From Streptomyces flavofungini (GTDB lineage Bacteria > Actinomycetota > Actinomycetes > Streptomycetales > Streptomycetaceae): a stretch of 64,000 nt of DNA. The stretch covers positions 5,034,501 through 5,098,500 of the forward strand of contig NZ_CP128846.1 of assembly GCF_030388665.1 (NCBI RefSeq). Reading direction: 5' to 3'. The first letter of the stretch is position 1. Each line of letters opens with the position of its first letter. The position numbers and the translations under genes are program-made. This document shows, piece after piece, positions 36,088-43,809 of this stretch. The notes under the pieces were generated by a model that did no database searches, was not told the DNA's origin, and saw only the letters and a program-made list of their open reading frames with translations.

Positions 36088-37071
36088 ATGCCGACAACGA
36101 CGCCGTCGTCCGCCGTCACCAGTTCCCCCGTCATACCCCCGGTCCTCGCCGAGGTCGTCCGGTCGGGCTTCGTCGAGGGCCACCACCGCGGCAGCCTGGT
36201 GCTGCTCGGGGCCGACGGCGACGTGCAGCTCGCGCTCGGCGACGTGACGGCCCCCGTCTTCCCGCGCTCCACCAACAAGCCGATGCAGGCGGCGGCGGTG
36301 CTGCGGGCCGGCCTCGACCTGGCCGGCGAGCGCCTCGCCCTGGCCGCCGCCAGCCACTCCGGCGAAACGTTCCACCGGGACCTCGTACTGAAGATGCTGG
36401 CCGAGCACGGGCTGACCCCGGCCGAGCTGCAGTGCCCCGCCGACCTGCCCCTCGACCCCGAGGAGGCCGAGACCTACCTCGCCTCGGGCGCCGTCCGCGA
36501 CCGGGTCACGATGAACTGCTCCGGCAAGCACGCCGCGATGCTCGCCGTCTGCGCCCTGAACGGCTGGCCCAAGGAGAGCTACCTCGACCCCGAGCACCCC
36601 CTCCAGCGCCTGATCCACGAGGGCATCGAGGCGGCCGCGGGCGAGCCCGTCGCCGCCGTCGGCACGGACGGCTGCGGCGCGCCCCTGATGGCGATCTCCC
36701 TGACCGGCCTCGCCCGCGCCTACCGGCACTTCGTCCTCGCCCCCGAGGGCAGCCCCGAGCGCCGGGTAGCCGACGCCATGCGGACCCACCCCGAGTACGT
36801 CGCCGGGACCCGGCGCCCCGACACCTGGCTGATGCGGGAGCTGCCGGGCACGCTGTCGAAGATGGGCGCTGAGGCCGTCCAGGCGGTCGCGCTGCCCGAC
36901 GGCCGGGCCCTCGCCTTCAAGATCGATGACGGTTCGACGCGGGTCCTCGGGCCGGTCCTGGCCCGCGCCCTGCGCCTGCTCGGCACCGACGCCCCGGTCC
37001 TGGACCGGATCGGCAGGGCGCCGCTGCTCGGGGCGGGACGCGAGGTCGGGGAGATCCGGGCGGCGATCTGA
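36088..37071 (+). CDS. L-asparaginase II (AnsA/Rhizobium etli type)
   Basis: 327 residues of the asparaginase II family unrelated to E. coli AnsB. Catalytic Ser-Lys pair in RSTNKP (Ser61, Lys64), metal-site cysteines in MNCSGKHAAML and TDGCGAPLMA, and C-terminal FKIDDGSTRVLGP. Hydrolyses asparagine to aspartate and ammonia; no signal peptide, so cytoplasmic. ATG 36088. Proximity to glnR is broad (10 kb) and not evidence of control. The 216-bp gap before it shows no gene. Confidence 0.9.
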   Translation: MPTTTPSSAVTSSPVIPPVLAEVVRSGFVEGHHRGSLVLLGADGDVQLALGDVTAPVFPRSTNKPMQAAAVLRAGLDLAGERLALAAASHSGETFHRDLVLKMLAEHGLTPAELQCPADLPLDPEEAETYLASGAVRDRVTMNCSGKHAAMLAVCALNGWPKESYLDPEHPLQRLIHEGIEAAAGEPVAAVGTDGCGAPLMAISLTGLARAYRHFVLAPEGSPERRVADAMRTHPEYVAGTRRPDTWLMRELPGTLSKMGAEAVQAVALPDGRALAFKIDDGSTRVLGPVLARALRLLGTDAPVLDRIGRAPLLGAGREVGEIRAAI

Positions 37072-37173
37072 GGCCGTGCGGCCGTGATCCGCGTCCGGCT
37101 GTGTGATCCGCGTACGGGGGAGTGCGTAAGTGCGTAAGAGGGAGTGCGCCCGTACGCGGCTTCCTGAACGCTT

Positions 37174-37209
37174 CGGCGGGGTGGCCCACGGGTGTGGGCC
37201 ACCCCGCCG
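37174..37209 (+). terminator. Terminator after asparaginase gene
   Basis: CGGCGGGGTGGCCCA and TGGGCCACCCCGCCG form a perfect 15-bp stem with a six-base loop, followed by CTTCTTC. Confidence 0.88.
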
Positions 37210-37340
37210 CTTCTTCGGGGCCCGGGCCTGGCGATGGCGGGGCCTTGGATGGGCCCGTGCCCCGGGTCTGACGGCTGACCGAACTCCCGGCTCCCCTCCG
37301 GATGAGAGCTCGGCCAGCCCGTTTCGTGGGTCGGGCCCGG

Positions 37341-37526
37341 TCAGCCCGACTGGGCGAGCAGCAGCACGAGGATCAGCGCCCCGATGCCGCCCGCGGTGGT
37401 GTTCCTGGCCTTGATGCCGACGGTGAGCAGGACGAAGGCGATGATGCCCATCGGCCCGTATTTCCACTGGATGGCCTGCTCGAATCCAATGACGAGGGCG
37501 GCGACGACAACGGCGATGAACGGCAT
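37341..37526 (-). CDS. Small two-helix membrane protein, divergent from devE
   Basis: 61 residues from ATG 37526 with RBS GAAGGGGGA. Two hydrophobic helices joined by EQAIQWKYGPMGII, then LLTVGIKARNTT. It is paralogous to the 62-residue protein at 38736: both share EQ(A/V)(I/V)QWKYG and LLTVG(I/V)KA(R/K)NTT and the same RBS. Divergent from devE with a 279-bp shared regulatory region. Function unknown; its position makes it a likely target of DevE/DevA. Confidence 0.8.
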   Translation of the reverse strand: MPFIAVVVAALVIGFEQAIQWKYGPMGIIAFVLLTVGIKARNTTAGGIGALILVLLLAQSG

Positions 37527-37658
37527 GACGGTCCCCCTTCCGGTACGGGGGCGGCGGGCCCCCTGGCCGGCTGCCGACTGGCCGACCCGGGCGCCGGGTT
37601 CGGCCCGGCGGCCCGGGCTGGTGGCCAACCCCCCCGAAAGGTCTGACCATGTCGCCCA

Positions 37659-37673
37659 AGTTGGCTACCAACT
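37659..37673. promoter_or_regulatory. Putative DevA/DevE operator, devE side
   Basis: AGTTGG-CTA-CCAACT, perfect palindrome, in the divergent region. The same palindrome recurs upstream of devA. A looser pair CAACT (37722) / AGTTG (37744) lies nearer devE. Confidence 0.7.
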
Positions 37674-37805
37674 CCACCTGACTTATCTCCGCGATGGCGC
37701 GTCTTATAACCACCTTCTCGGCAACTCCCCTAAGATGGCGAGAAGTTGTACTGTTTGGTTGTGAGCCCGGACCAGGCCTCCGTCAACGAGCGGAAGAGGC
37801 CGACC

Positions 37806-38669
37806 ATGACTTCGCGCCGCTCGCACCACGAAGTGGCGGACGCGCTGCGCGACCGGATCAGGTCGGGGCGGCTGCGGCCGGGACAGCGCATGCCCACGCA
37901 GGCGGAGCTCGCGCTGGAGTTCGGCGTGGAGCGCGGTGCCGTACGCCAGGCGCTGCGCATCCTGCAGAGCGAGCAGCTCCTCGTCAACGTGTCCAAGGGC
38001 AGCCCCGCCACGGTCGCGGCACCGTCCGGGCCGAGCCCCGACACGGTCCGGCCCGAGCCCACGATGGTCGGCCTGGCCCCGCGCATCGCCGCGGCCTTCC
38101 AGGCGCAGCACGTGGAGATCGACGCGCTGTGCCTCACCTCCGTCTCGCTGACGATGGCGATCGGCGAACCGCTGCGGCAGATCCACGCCGGACAGCTGAA
38201 ACCGGCCAAGGTCGACGTGCGGGTGCTGCTGCCGAGCCGCGACATCGACCTCGCCTTCCCGGCTCCGGTGGAGGGCGGGGACGAGGGCGGCCGGGTGCAC
38301 CGCCGCTGGCTCGACCAGCGCAACGCGCAGGGGCAGGTGCTCCGCCACAACCTGCGGATGCTGCAGACGACGCACGGGATCGACGTACGGGTGGAGTTCC
38401 GCGCCCTGCCCTTCACCCCACCGGTCAAGCTCTACCTGCTCAACGGCTCCGAGGCGCTGTTCGCGTACTACACCCTCACCCAGCGCCGGGAGGAGATCGG
38501 CCAGGAGTCCCTGGAGATGTGGGACGCGCAGGGAACGCAGTCGATGCTGTTTCCGTTCCACTCGGGGGACGGGCTGCGGGACACGACGTTCGTGGAGCAG
38601 TCCCATCTGTGGTTCAACGCGCTCTGGGAGACGATCAGCCAGGACCTGAAGCTGAACCCCGGCCCGTAG
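37806..38669 (+). CDS. devE: GntR-family regulator, DevA subfamily (DevE)
   Basis: 287 residues from ATG 37806 (RBS GGAAGAGG); an upstream TTG frame adds an unlikely tail. GntR winged helix (HHEVADALRDRIRSGRLRPG, VERGAVRQALRIL), then a domain of about 200 residues typical of DevA proteins (DVRVLLPSRDIDLAFP, QRNAQGQVLRHNLR, PPVKLYLLNGSEALFAYY). It is a close paralogue of the downstream DevA. In S. coelicolor these regulators affect aerial development. The effector domain looks like a phospholipase-D-type fold lacking HKD residues (inference). Confidence 0.85.
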   Translation: MTSRRSHHEVADALRDRIRSGRLRPGQRMPTQAELALEFGVERGAVRQALRILQSEQLLVNVSKGSPATVAAPSGPSPDTVRPEPTMVGLAPRIAAAFQAQHVEIDALCLTSVSLTMAIGEPLRQIHAGQLKPAKVDVRVLLPSRDIDLAFPAPVEGGDEGGRVHRRWLDQRNAQGQVLRHNLRMLQTTHGIDVRVEFRALPFTPPVKLYLLNGSEALFAYYTLTQRREEIGQESLEMWDAQGTQSMLFPFHSGDGLRDTTFVEQSHLWFNALWETISQDLKLNPGP

Positions 38670-38679
38670 GGCGGACCAG

Positions 38680-38720
38680 GGTTCAGGCGGTTCAGGCGGG
38701 TTCAGACGGTTCAGGCGGTG
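38680..38720. repeat. GTTCAGGCG short tandem repeat
   Basis: Four imperfect copies of a 9-10 bp unit between the convergent devE gene and the next small membrane gene. Confidence 0.6.
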
Positions 38721-38735
38721 CGGTCCCGCGCCTCG

Positions 38736-38924
38736 TCACAGGGCGGGGCCGGTCACCATCAGGGCGAGCACGACGGCTCCGATGGAGCTGCAGGTGGTGT
38801 TCTTCGCCTTGACGCCCACGGTCAGCAGCAGCAGACCGATGATGCCGAGGGTTCCGTACTTCCACTGCACGACCTGCTCGATGGTGACGGCGAACACGGC
38901 TGCGAGGAGGGCTACGGCGGGCAT
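38736..38924 (-). CDS. Small two-helix membrane protein, divergent from devA
   Basis: 62 residues from ATG 38924 with RBS GAAGGGGGAA. Same architecture as the protein at 37341: helix, EQVVQWKYGTLGII, helix, LLTVGVKAKNTT, hydrophobic end. Divergent from devA (152-bp intergenic region) and convergent with devE (66 bp). The pairing with a DevA-subfamily regulator is repeated twice in 1.7 kb, pointing to duplication of a membrane-protein/regulator unit. Confidence 0.8.
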   Translation of the reverse strand: MPAVALLAAVFAVTIEQVVQWKYGTLGIIGLLLLTVGVKAKNTTCSSIGAVVLALMVTGPAL

Positions 38925-38952
38925 GATGGTTCCCCCTTCTGCCATCTTGAGC

Positions 38953-38969
38953 GAGTTGGCAACCAACTC
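38953..38969. promoter_or_regulatory. Putative DevA/DevE operator, devA side
   Basis: GAGTTGG-CAA-CCAACTC, perfect palindrome, equivalent to that at 37659. CAACTC (39017) and GAGTTG (39038) form a second, spaced pair close to the devA start. Confidence 0.72.
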
Positions 38970-39076
38970 CACTAGAGTTGTCCCCGCTTGGTAAGCCTTC
39001 ATAAACAACTTTCCGTCAACTCCCGTGAGATGGCGTCGAGTTGTATCGTCTGGTCGTGACCAAGGAGAGCGGTGCA

Positions 39077-39964
39077 GTGAACGGCAGCAGAAAGACCTCA
39101 CCTCAGGACATCGCCGACGCCCTGCGCGACCGCATCCGCACCGGCACCCTCAAAGCGGGCGACCGCCTGCCCACCCAGGCCCAGATCGCCCAGGAGTTCG
39201 GCGTGGAACGCGGCACGGTGCGCCAGGCGCTCCTGTCGCTGCAGCGGGACGGGCTCCTGAACCACATCAGCAGGGGGAGCCCGCCACGGGTGGCGGCGGA
39301 GGCCGCGGCGCCCTCGGCGGGGCCTGCGGGGCAGCCTGAGCCGCAGCCGTCGATGGTGGCGCTGCAGCCGCGCCTCATGGAGGCGTTCCGGCAGCAGCAC
39401 GTGCGGATCGACGCGGTCTCGTACACGGCGGAGACCTTGATGAACGCCGTCACCGAGCCGATCCGCCAGATCCACCAGGGCCGGCTGTGCCCCGAGTCCA
39501 TCGCCGTCCGCATCCTGCTGCCGAGCAGCGCCATCTCCCTGGCCTTCCCGGTGCCGGTCGAGGCCGAGGACGAACGCGACCGGGTCCGGCTGCAGCAGCG
39601 CTGGCTGTCCCAGCGCAACGCGCAGGGGCAGGTCCTGCGGCACAACCTCACCTCGTTGCGGCAGTCGCACGACATCGATGTCCGCGTGACCTTCCGCGCC
39701 CTGCCGCTGACGACGCCGGTGAAGCTCTATCTCCTCAACAAGTGCGAGGCCCTGCTCGCGTACTACACGCTGGAGTCCATGGAGGTGCCGCTGGACGGTG
39801 ACGGCGGGGAGAGCGTGCGCGCCTACGACGCCGGCGGACTGACCACGACCCTCTTCCCCTTCCTCCACGGGGACAGTTCGCGCGACTCGGGCTTCGTGCA
39901 GGAGTCCCAAAGATGGTTCGACGCCCTCTGGGAAACGATCACCACGGACCTGACACTCTCTTAG
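39077..39964 (+). CDS. devA: GntR-family developmental regulator DevA
   Basis: 295 residues from GTG 39077 (RBS AAGGAG); an upstream TTG (39041) lacks a site. GntR winged helix (SPQDIADALRDRIRTGTLKAG, VERGTVRQALLSLQ), then the DevA-type domain (IAVRILLPSSAISLAFP, QRNAQGQVLRHNLTSLRQ, TPVKLYLLNKCEALLAYY). DevA is needed for aerial development in S. coelicolor, represses itself, and is co-transcribed with devB, which starts immediately after the stop here. Self-binding at the palindrome at 38953 is expected. Confidence 0.88.
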   Translation: MNGSRKTSPQDIADALRDRIRTGTLKAGDRLPTQAQIAQEFGVERGTVRQALLSLQRDGLLNHISRGSPPRVAAEAAAPSAGPAGQPEPQPSMVALQPRLMEAFRQQHVRIDAVSYTAETLMNAVTEPIRQIHQGRLCPESIAVRILLPSSAISLAFPVPVEAEDERDRVRLQQRWLSQRNAQGQVLRHNLTSLRQSHDIDVRVTFRALPLTTPVKLYLLNKCEALLAYYTLESMEVPLDGDGGESVRAYDAGGLTTTLFPFLHGDSSRDSGFVQESQRWFDALWETITTDLTLS

Positions 39965-40717
39965 GTGACTCCTGATTCCGCGCGACCCGAGGCGAGAGCG
40001 ACCGAGCCAGTGACAGGTGCGACCGACGATCTGCGAGAACTCATCGACATCGCCCAGTTCGTGCTCTTCGATTTCGACGGCCCCGTCTGCCGTCTCTTCG
40101 CCGGGCGCTCCGCCGTGAAGGTCGCGAAGGAACAGGTGCGCTGGCTGGAGGAGCAGGGGCTGCACGGGCTGCTCACCGCGGGAGTGCGGGACGAACCCGA
40201 TCCGTACGTCGTGCTGCGCGCCGTCGACAAGCGCCACCCCCAGAGCGATCTGGTGGTCGAGCTCGAGGCGCGCCTGACGTACGAGGAGCAGAAGGCGGTG
40301 ACCTCCGCCTGGCCCACGGCCTACGCCGACGCGCTGATCCGCACCTGGCACGCCACCGGCGCCGGGCTCGCCGTCGCCACCAACAACGCGCCGGGGCCGG
40401 TGGCCACTTATCTGAAGGGCAGGGGGCTCATCGACTGCTTCGCGCCGCACATATACGGCCGCACGCAGAACCTGCACCTGCTCAAGCCGGACCCGTACTG
40501 CGTCAAGCGCGCCCTCCGCGGGCTGGGTGCCGACCCGGCCCGCACCCTGATGATCGGCGACGCCGACTCGGACTATCTCGCCGCGCGTGCCGCGGGCGTG
40601 CACTTCCTCGGATACGCCCGCAACGACCGCAAGATGCGGGTACTCCGGGAAATCGGAGCCGAACGGATAGTGACGTCACTGAAGCCGTTGCTCGACGTGC
40701 TCAAGGGCAAGAAGTGA
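39965..40717 (+). CDS. devB: HAD-superfamily hydrolase DevB
   Basis: 250 residues. HAD motifs: FDFDGPVC (nucleophile Asp), ATNN, LKPDPYCV (Lys), GDADSDYLAA. GTG 39965 directly follows the devA stop with no gap, so translation is coupled; GTG 40010 is an alternative. The helical cap is large, as in phosphoglycolate-phosphatase-type HADs. In S. coelicolor the devA-devB pair is one operon. Substrate unknown; the kinase-like gene next door suggests a phospho-compound handled in opposite directions (inference). Confidence 0.87.
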   Translation: MTPDSARPEARATEPVTGATDDLRELIDIAQFVLFDFDGPVCRLFAGRSAVKVAKEQVRWLEEQGLHGLLTAGVRDEPDPYVVLRAVDKRHPQSDLVVELEARLTYEEQKAVTSAWPTAYADALIRTWHATGAGLAVATNNAPGPVATYLKGRGLIDCFAPHIYGRTQNLHLLKPDPYCVKRALRGLGADPARTLMIGDADSDYLAARAAGVHFLGYARNDRKMRVLREIGAERIVTSLKPLLDVLKGKK

Positions 40718-40884
40718 CACGTGCCGCCGGGGCGCCGGACTTCGCGGTGAATTAGTCCCCGACATATTCACCGGCAAGGAAAACGCGCAGTAATGACACG
40801 CGCGCGCAAGGTAAGCAAGTGCGAGCGTCCGCATACTGGTCAAGTGGGCAGGTGGACGCCGTCAGGACGATACCCTCTGCGCTC

Positions 40885-42033
40885 ATGTCGCAACCTCTGC
40901 CCGGCGGAGCCGATTTGGCCCCACCGGCCCCACTCGGCTGGCGCGACCGGCTGATCCGCCGATGGGCCACCGCGCACCGGGAACGCCCTGACGGCGAGGT
41001 TGTGACCGGTTATCACAACAGTAACTACATCGTGCCGCTCGGCTGGCGCCTCGCGCTGTTGCTGCGGACGATGCCGTATCGCGCCCGCGTGAAATGCCGC
41101 ACGCCGTTGCAGGCCGCCGAGGTGGCGCCGCGCATCTGGCCCAACGAGAGCGAACTGCTCACGGTGGTCACCCGCCATCTGCGCGAAGTCCCGCGCTGCC
41201 TGCGGGACTTCGGCGACTGGTCGATGCACGCCTACCGCGCCGGGCGGCCGCTGACGGACGTCGACGAGAGTGAACTCCACACCGACGAACTGATGGCGAG
41301 GCTCGCCGAGTTCTTCGCGAGAACGGCGGCCGTGCCGGAGTCCGAGCTTCCGCCGAGACCCGAAGGCTGGCCCGCGAGCGGTGATTCCGACGGCTTTCTC
41401 GCCTGGCTGATCGACTTCACCGAGGAGCGGGTGCACCGCGCCAACAGGCAGCGATTCGACGCGTTATTCGAAGGCGTCGGGATTCGACGGCACGCGATGA
41501 CCGAGTTCAAGGAGCGGGCTCCGCGCCTGCACGAGCGCCCTTTCTGTCTTCTGCACACGGATGTCCACCGCGCCAATATCGTGGTCGACCGCAAGGAAAT
41601 CGCCGTGATCGACTGGGAGTTGGCCCTGTACGGCGACCCCTTGCACGACCTCGCCACGCACCTGGTGCGCATGGACTACGACAAGGAACAGCACCTGCGC
41701 ATGCGGCGGCGCTGGGTGGAGGCGATGACGGCGGCGGGCAGGCCCGAGCTGACCGCGGGCCTCGACGAGGATCTGCCCGTCTATCTGGATTTCGAGTACG
41801 CCCAGTCCGTCTTCCCGGACGTCATGCGGGCCGCCATCGCCCTGCCTGCGCAGGCACCCTCGGACGCCGACTTCGCGTGGGCCGCCGCCCGGGTCTGCCG
41901 GGCCCTGCGGCGGGCTGCCGAGCCGCTCCGCCTGGAAGGGGTGCCGGACCAGGCCCACGCCGTCGAGGCCGTGCGGTCCTGGCACGCCGAGGCGCGCGGG
42001 CGGGAGGCGGCACGGCCGAGTCCGGTCGTGTGA
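40885..42033 (+). CDS. Aminoglycoside-phosphotransferase-fold kinase
   Basis: 382 residues. Catalytic loop HTDVHRANIVV (Asp and Asn) and metal-binding IDWELALYGDPLHDLATHLVRM are intact; N-lobe GYHNSNYIVPL replaces the usual Gly-rich loop. The APH fold covers antibiotic kinases, choline/ethanolamine kinases and others; nothing here indicates an antibiotic substrate. ATG 40885 has no RBS, but GATACCCT ends 8 bases upstream, consistent with a leaderless transcript. Follows devB by 167 bp. Confidence 0.85.
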   Translation: MSQPLPGGADLAPPAPLGWRDRLIRRWATAHRERPDGEVVTGYHNSNYIVPLGWRLALLLRTMPYRARVKCRTPLQAAEVAPRIWPNESELLTVVTRHLREVPRCLRDFGDWSMHAYRAGRPLTDVDESELHTDELMARLAEFFARTAAVPESELPPRPEGWPASGDSDGFLAWLIDFTEERVHRANRQRFDALFEGVGIRRHAMTEFKERAPRLHERPFCLLHTDVHRANIVVDRKEIAVIDWELALYGDPLHDLATHLVRMDYDKEQHLRMRRRWVEAMTAAGRPELTAGLDEDLPVYLDFEYAQSVFPDVMRAAIALPAQAPSDADFAWAAARVCRALRRAAEPLRLEGVPDQAHAVEAVRSWHAEARGREAARPSPVV

Positions 42034-42122
42034 CGGTCTCCCGGTCTTCCTGACCGGCCCGCCCAGGGGCACCATGAACCCTTGCGTGCTCGTGTCAACT
42101 ACGAGGTGGCCGGGGGGACGTG

Positions 42123-42980
42123 ATGAGCGGTCGAACGTCGTGGGGGTCCGACTCGCAGAGGTGGGCGCGGGCGGAGTCCGCCGTCACCAAGGCGCTCTTC
42201 CTCGCGGTGTTCGTCGTGGGTCTCCTCGCCCAGTTCATCACCCCCCTCGGCGACGCCCTGGAGGGCAAGGCCTATGTCGGCAACGCCATCCTCGGCCTCG
42301 TCGGGTTCGTCCTCTACAGCGAGGTGCGCGGCCTCAACGACGCGCGGCGGCCCGCCGCGCCGCGGCAGGAGGTCGCCGCGAGTGAGCTGCGGGGGTTCTT
42401 CGAGGCGGCGCTGGGGCGGGCGGCGCCGCGGATCGATGCCATCGGGTACACGGGGGAGACCGTCGTCAACGAGCTGGCGCGGTCGTTGGACGGGCTGCAG
42501 GGTGCGGTCAGGCCGGAGGTCGCGGTGCGGATCCTGGTGCCGGACTTCACGCGGGAGATGGCGATACCGGGCATGCTCGACGCCGACGGCAAGGCGGTGG
42601 ACGACCCCGACTTCCGGGCGGAGCTGCTGCGGCAGGTGCGGGGGTACGAGCGGGGCATGGAGGTCCTGGCCCGGCGGCTGCGCCACGACCGCAGGGGCGA
42701 ACTCGCGGTGGAGTTCCGGGTGCTGCACATCACTCCGTCCGTGAAGTTCTGCCTCGTCGACGGCGAGCACCTCTTCGACGGCATCTACGACGCCGTCAAG
42801 GAGGAGCCGTCCCGGGACCACCCGGGGCGGCAGGTGCTCGACCTCATGGGGTACGACTCCCTGCTCACCCACTGGCACATCGACGCGGGCGCGGCGGCGC
42901 GCGCGAAGATCGGGGGCCGTCGGGAGCTGTTCGAGACCCTGTGGCGTGTCGCCCGCCCCCTCACCCCACCCGCCTCCTGA
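42123..42980 (+). CDS. Two-TM protein with DevA-like sensor domain
   Basis: 285 residues. Two membrane helices (about 25-45 and 52-70), then a cytoplasmic domain of ~200 residues: DAIGYTGETVVNELARSL, VAVRILVPDFTREMAIPG, ERGMEVLARRLRH, AVEFRVLHITPSVKFCLVDGEHLF. The order and spacing match the effector domains of DevA and DevE (DAVSYTAETLMNAV, IAVRILLPS, VLRHNL, VTFRALPLTTPVKLYLL), so it is a membrane-bound relative. No DNA-binding part. ATG 42123; GTG 42120 also possible. Likely a sensor or competitor for the same ligand (inference). Confidence 0.75.
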   Translation: MSGRTSWGSDSQRWARAESAVTKALFLAVFVVGLLAQFITPLGDALEGKAYVGNAILGLVGFVLYSEVRGLNDARRPAAPRQEVAASELRGFFEAALGRAAPRIDAIGYTGETVVNELARSLDGLQGAVRPEVAVRILVPDFTREMAIPGMLDADGKAVDDPDFRAELLRQVRGYERGMEVLARRLRHDRRGELAVEFRVLHITPSVKFCLVDGEHLFDGIYDAVKEEPSRDHPGRQVLDLMGYDSLLTHWHIDAGAAARAKIGGRRELFETLWRVARPLTPPAS

Positions 42981-43809
42981 ACAGCACCCCCGCCAACCCC
43001 ATCGACCCCGCCAGGATCCCCAGGCACCACGCGAGGGCCAGCCACGGTGTGGCGCCCGCCGGTTGGCCGAGGAGGAGGGCGCGGAGGGAGTCGATGACCG
43101 CGGTGACCGGCTGATGGTCGGAGAACGCGGCGAGCCAGGCCGGCATCGAGTCGGTGGGGACGAAGGCGCTGCTCGGGTAGGGCAGGAAGCTCACGAAGAA
43201 GGTGTAGCCGTTCGCGGCCTCCGCGGACCTGGCGAGCAGGCCCACCGCCGCCGACAGCCAGGACAGCGCGAGGACGAAGGCCACCAGGAGGCCGATCGCG
43301 GCCGGCCAGCCCGCCGGGGTCGCCGCCGGGCGGAAGCCGATCGCGAAGGCCAGGGCCAGGACCAGCGCGGTCGCCAGGAGGTTGCGGGCCACGGAGGCCA
43401 GGACGTGGCCCGTCAGGATCGCCGTGCCGCTCACGTCCAGGGAGCGGAAGCGGTCGATGATGCCGCCCTTGAGGTCCTCCGTGACGGCCACCGCCGTACC
43501 GGCCGAGCCGAATCCGGCGCACAGGAGCAGGACGCCGGGGACCACATAGGTGACGTAGCGGCTGCTGGTTCCGGTGTCGATCGCCCCGCCGAAGAAGTAC
43601 ACGAAGATCAGGAGCAGGAGCACGGGGAGTGCGAGGGCCGTGATCAGGGCGTCCACGTTCCTGCGGCTCAGGCGCAGGGAACGGCCGGTCATGGTGAGGG
43701 AGCTCGACAGCCAGTTGGTGGGGTTGGGGTTGGGATTGGGGCTGAGGTTGGGATCGGGGTTCGGGCTGAGGTCCGGGTCCGGGTTCGGGCCAGGTGAGGG
43801 CTCAGGCAC
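42961..43809 (-). CDS. ABC-2 type exporter permease (DrrB-like)
   Basis: 282 residues, six membrane helices; ABC-2 motif around GGIIDRFRSLDVSGTAILTGHV. The N-terminal 30 residues are an (NPDP/NPNP)-type repeat coded by a G-rich hexamer repeat. GTG 43809 overlaps the ATPase stop by 8 bp and uses its AAGGAG. Partner of the ATPase at 43802; probably a small-molecule exporter under control of the divergent TetR protein. Convergent with the two-TM DevA-like gene, overlapping its 3' end by 20 bp. Confidence 0.9.
   Translation of the reverse strand: MPEPSPGPNPDPDLSPNPDPNLSPNPNPNPTNWLSSSLTMTGRSLRLSRRNVDALITALALPVLLLLIFVYFFGGAIDTGTSSRYVTYVVPGVLLLCAGFGSAGTAVAVTEDLKGGIIDRFRSLDVSGTAILTGHVLASVARNLLATALVLALAFAIGFRPAATPAGWPAAIGLLVAFVLALSWLSAAVGLLARSAEAANGYTFFVSFLPYPSSAFVPTDSMPAWLAAFSDHQPVTAVIDSLRALLLGQPAGATPWLALAWCLGILAGSMGLAGVLFRRRVG
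43714..43795. repeat. G-rich hexamer tandem repeat at permease N-terminus
   Basis: On the plus strand, successive GGGGTT / GGGATT / GGGTTC units; read on the minus strand they encode Asn-Pro / Asp-Pro repeats. Strong potential for G-quadruplex or slipped-strand changes. Confidence 0.8.

Noticed and set aside
34189..37713. 1174-residue minus-strand frame over rsiG and asparaginase
   Set aside because: Antisense of two well-supported genes and crosses a terminator and repeats.
40885..42033. Aminoglycoside resistance gene
   Set aside because: The APH fold is shared by many kinases; context is developmental and no resistance-specific residues stand out.
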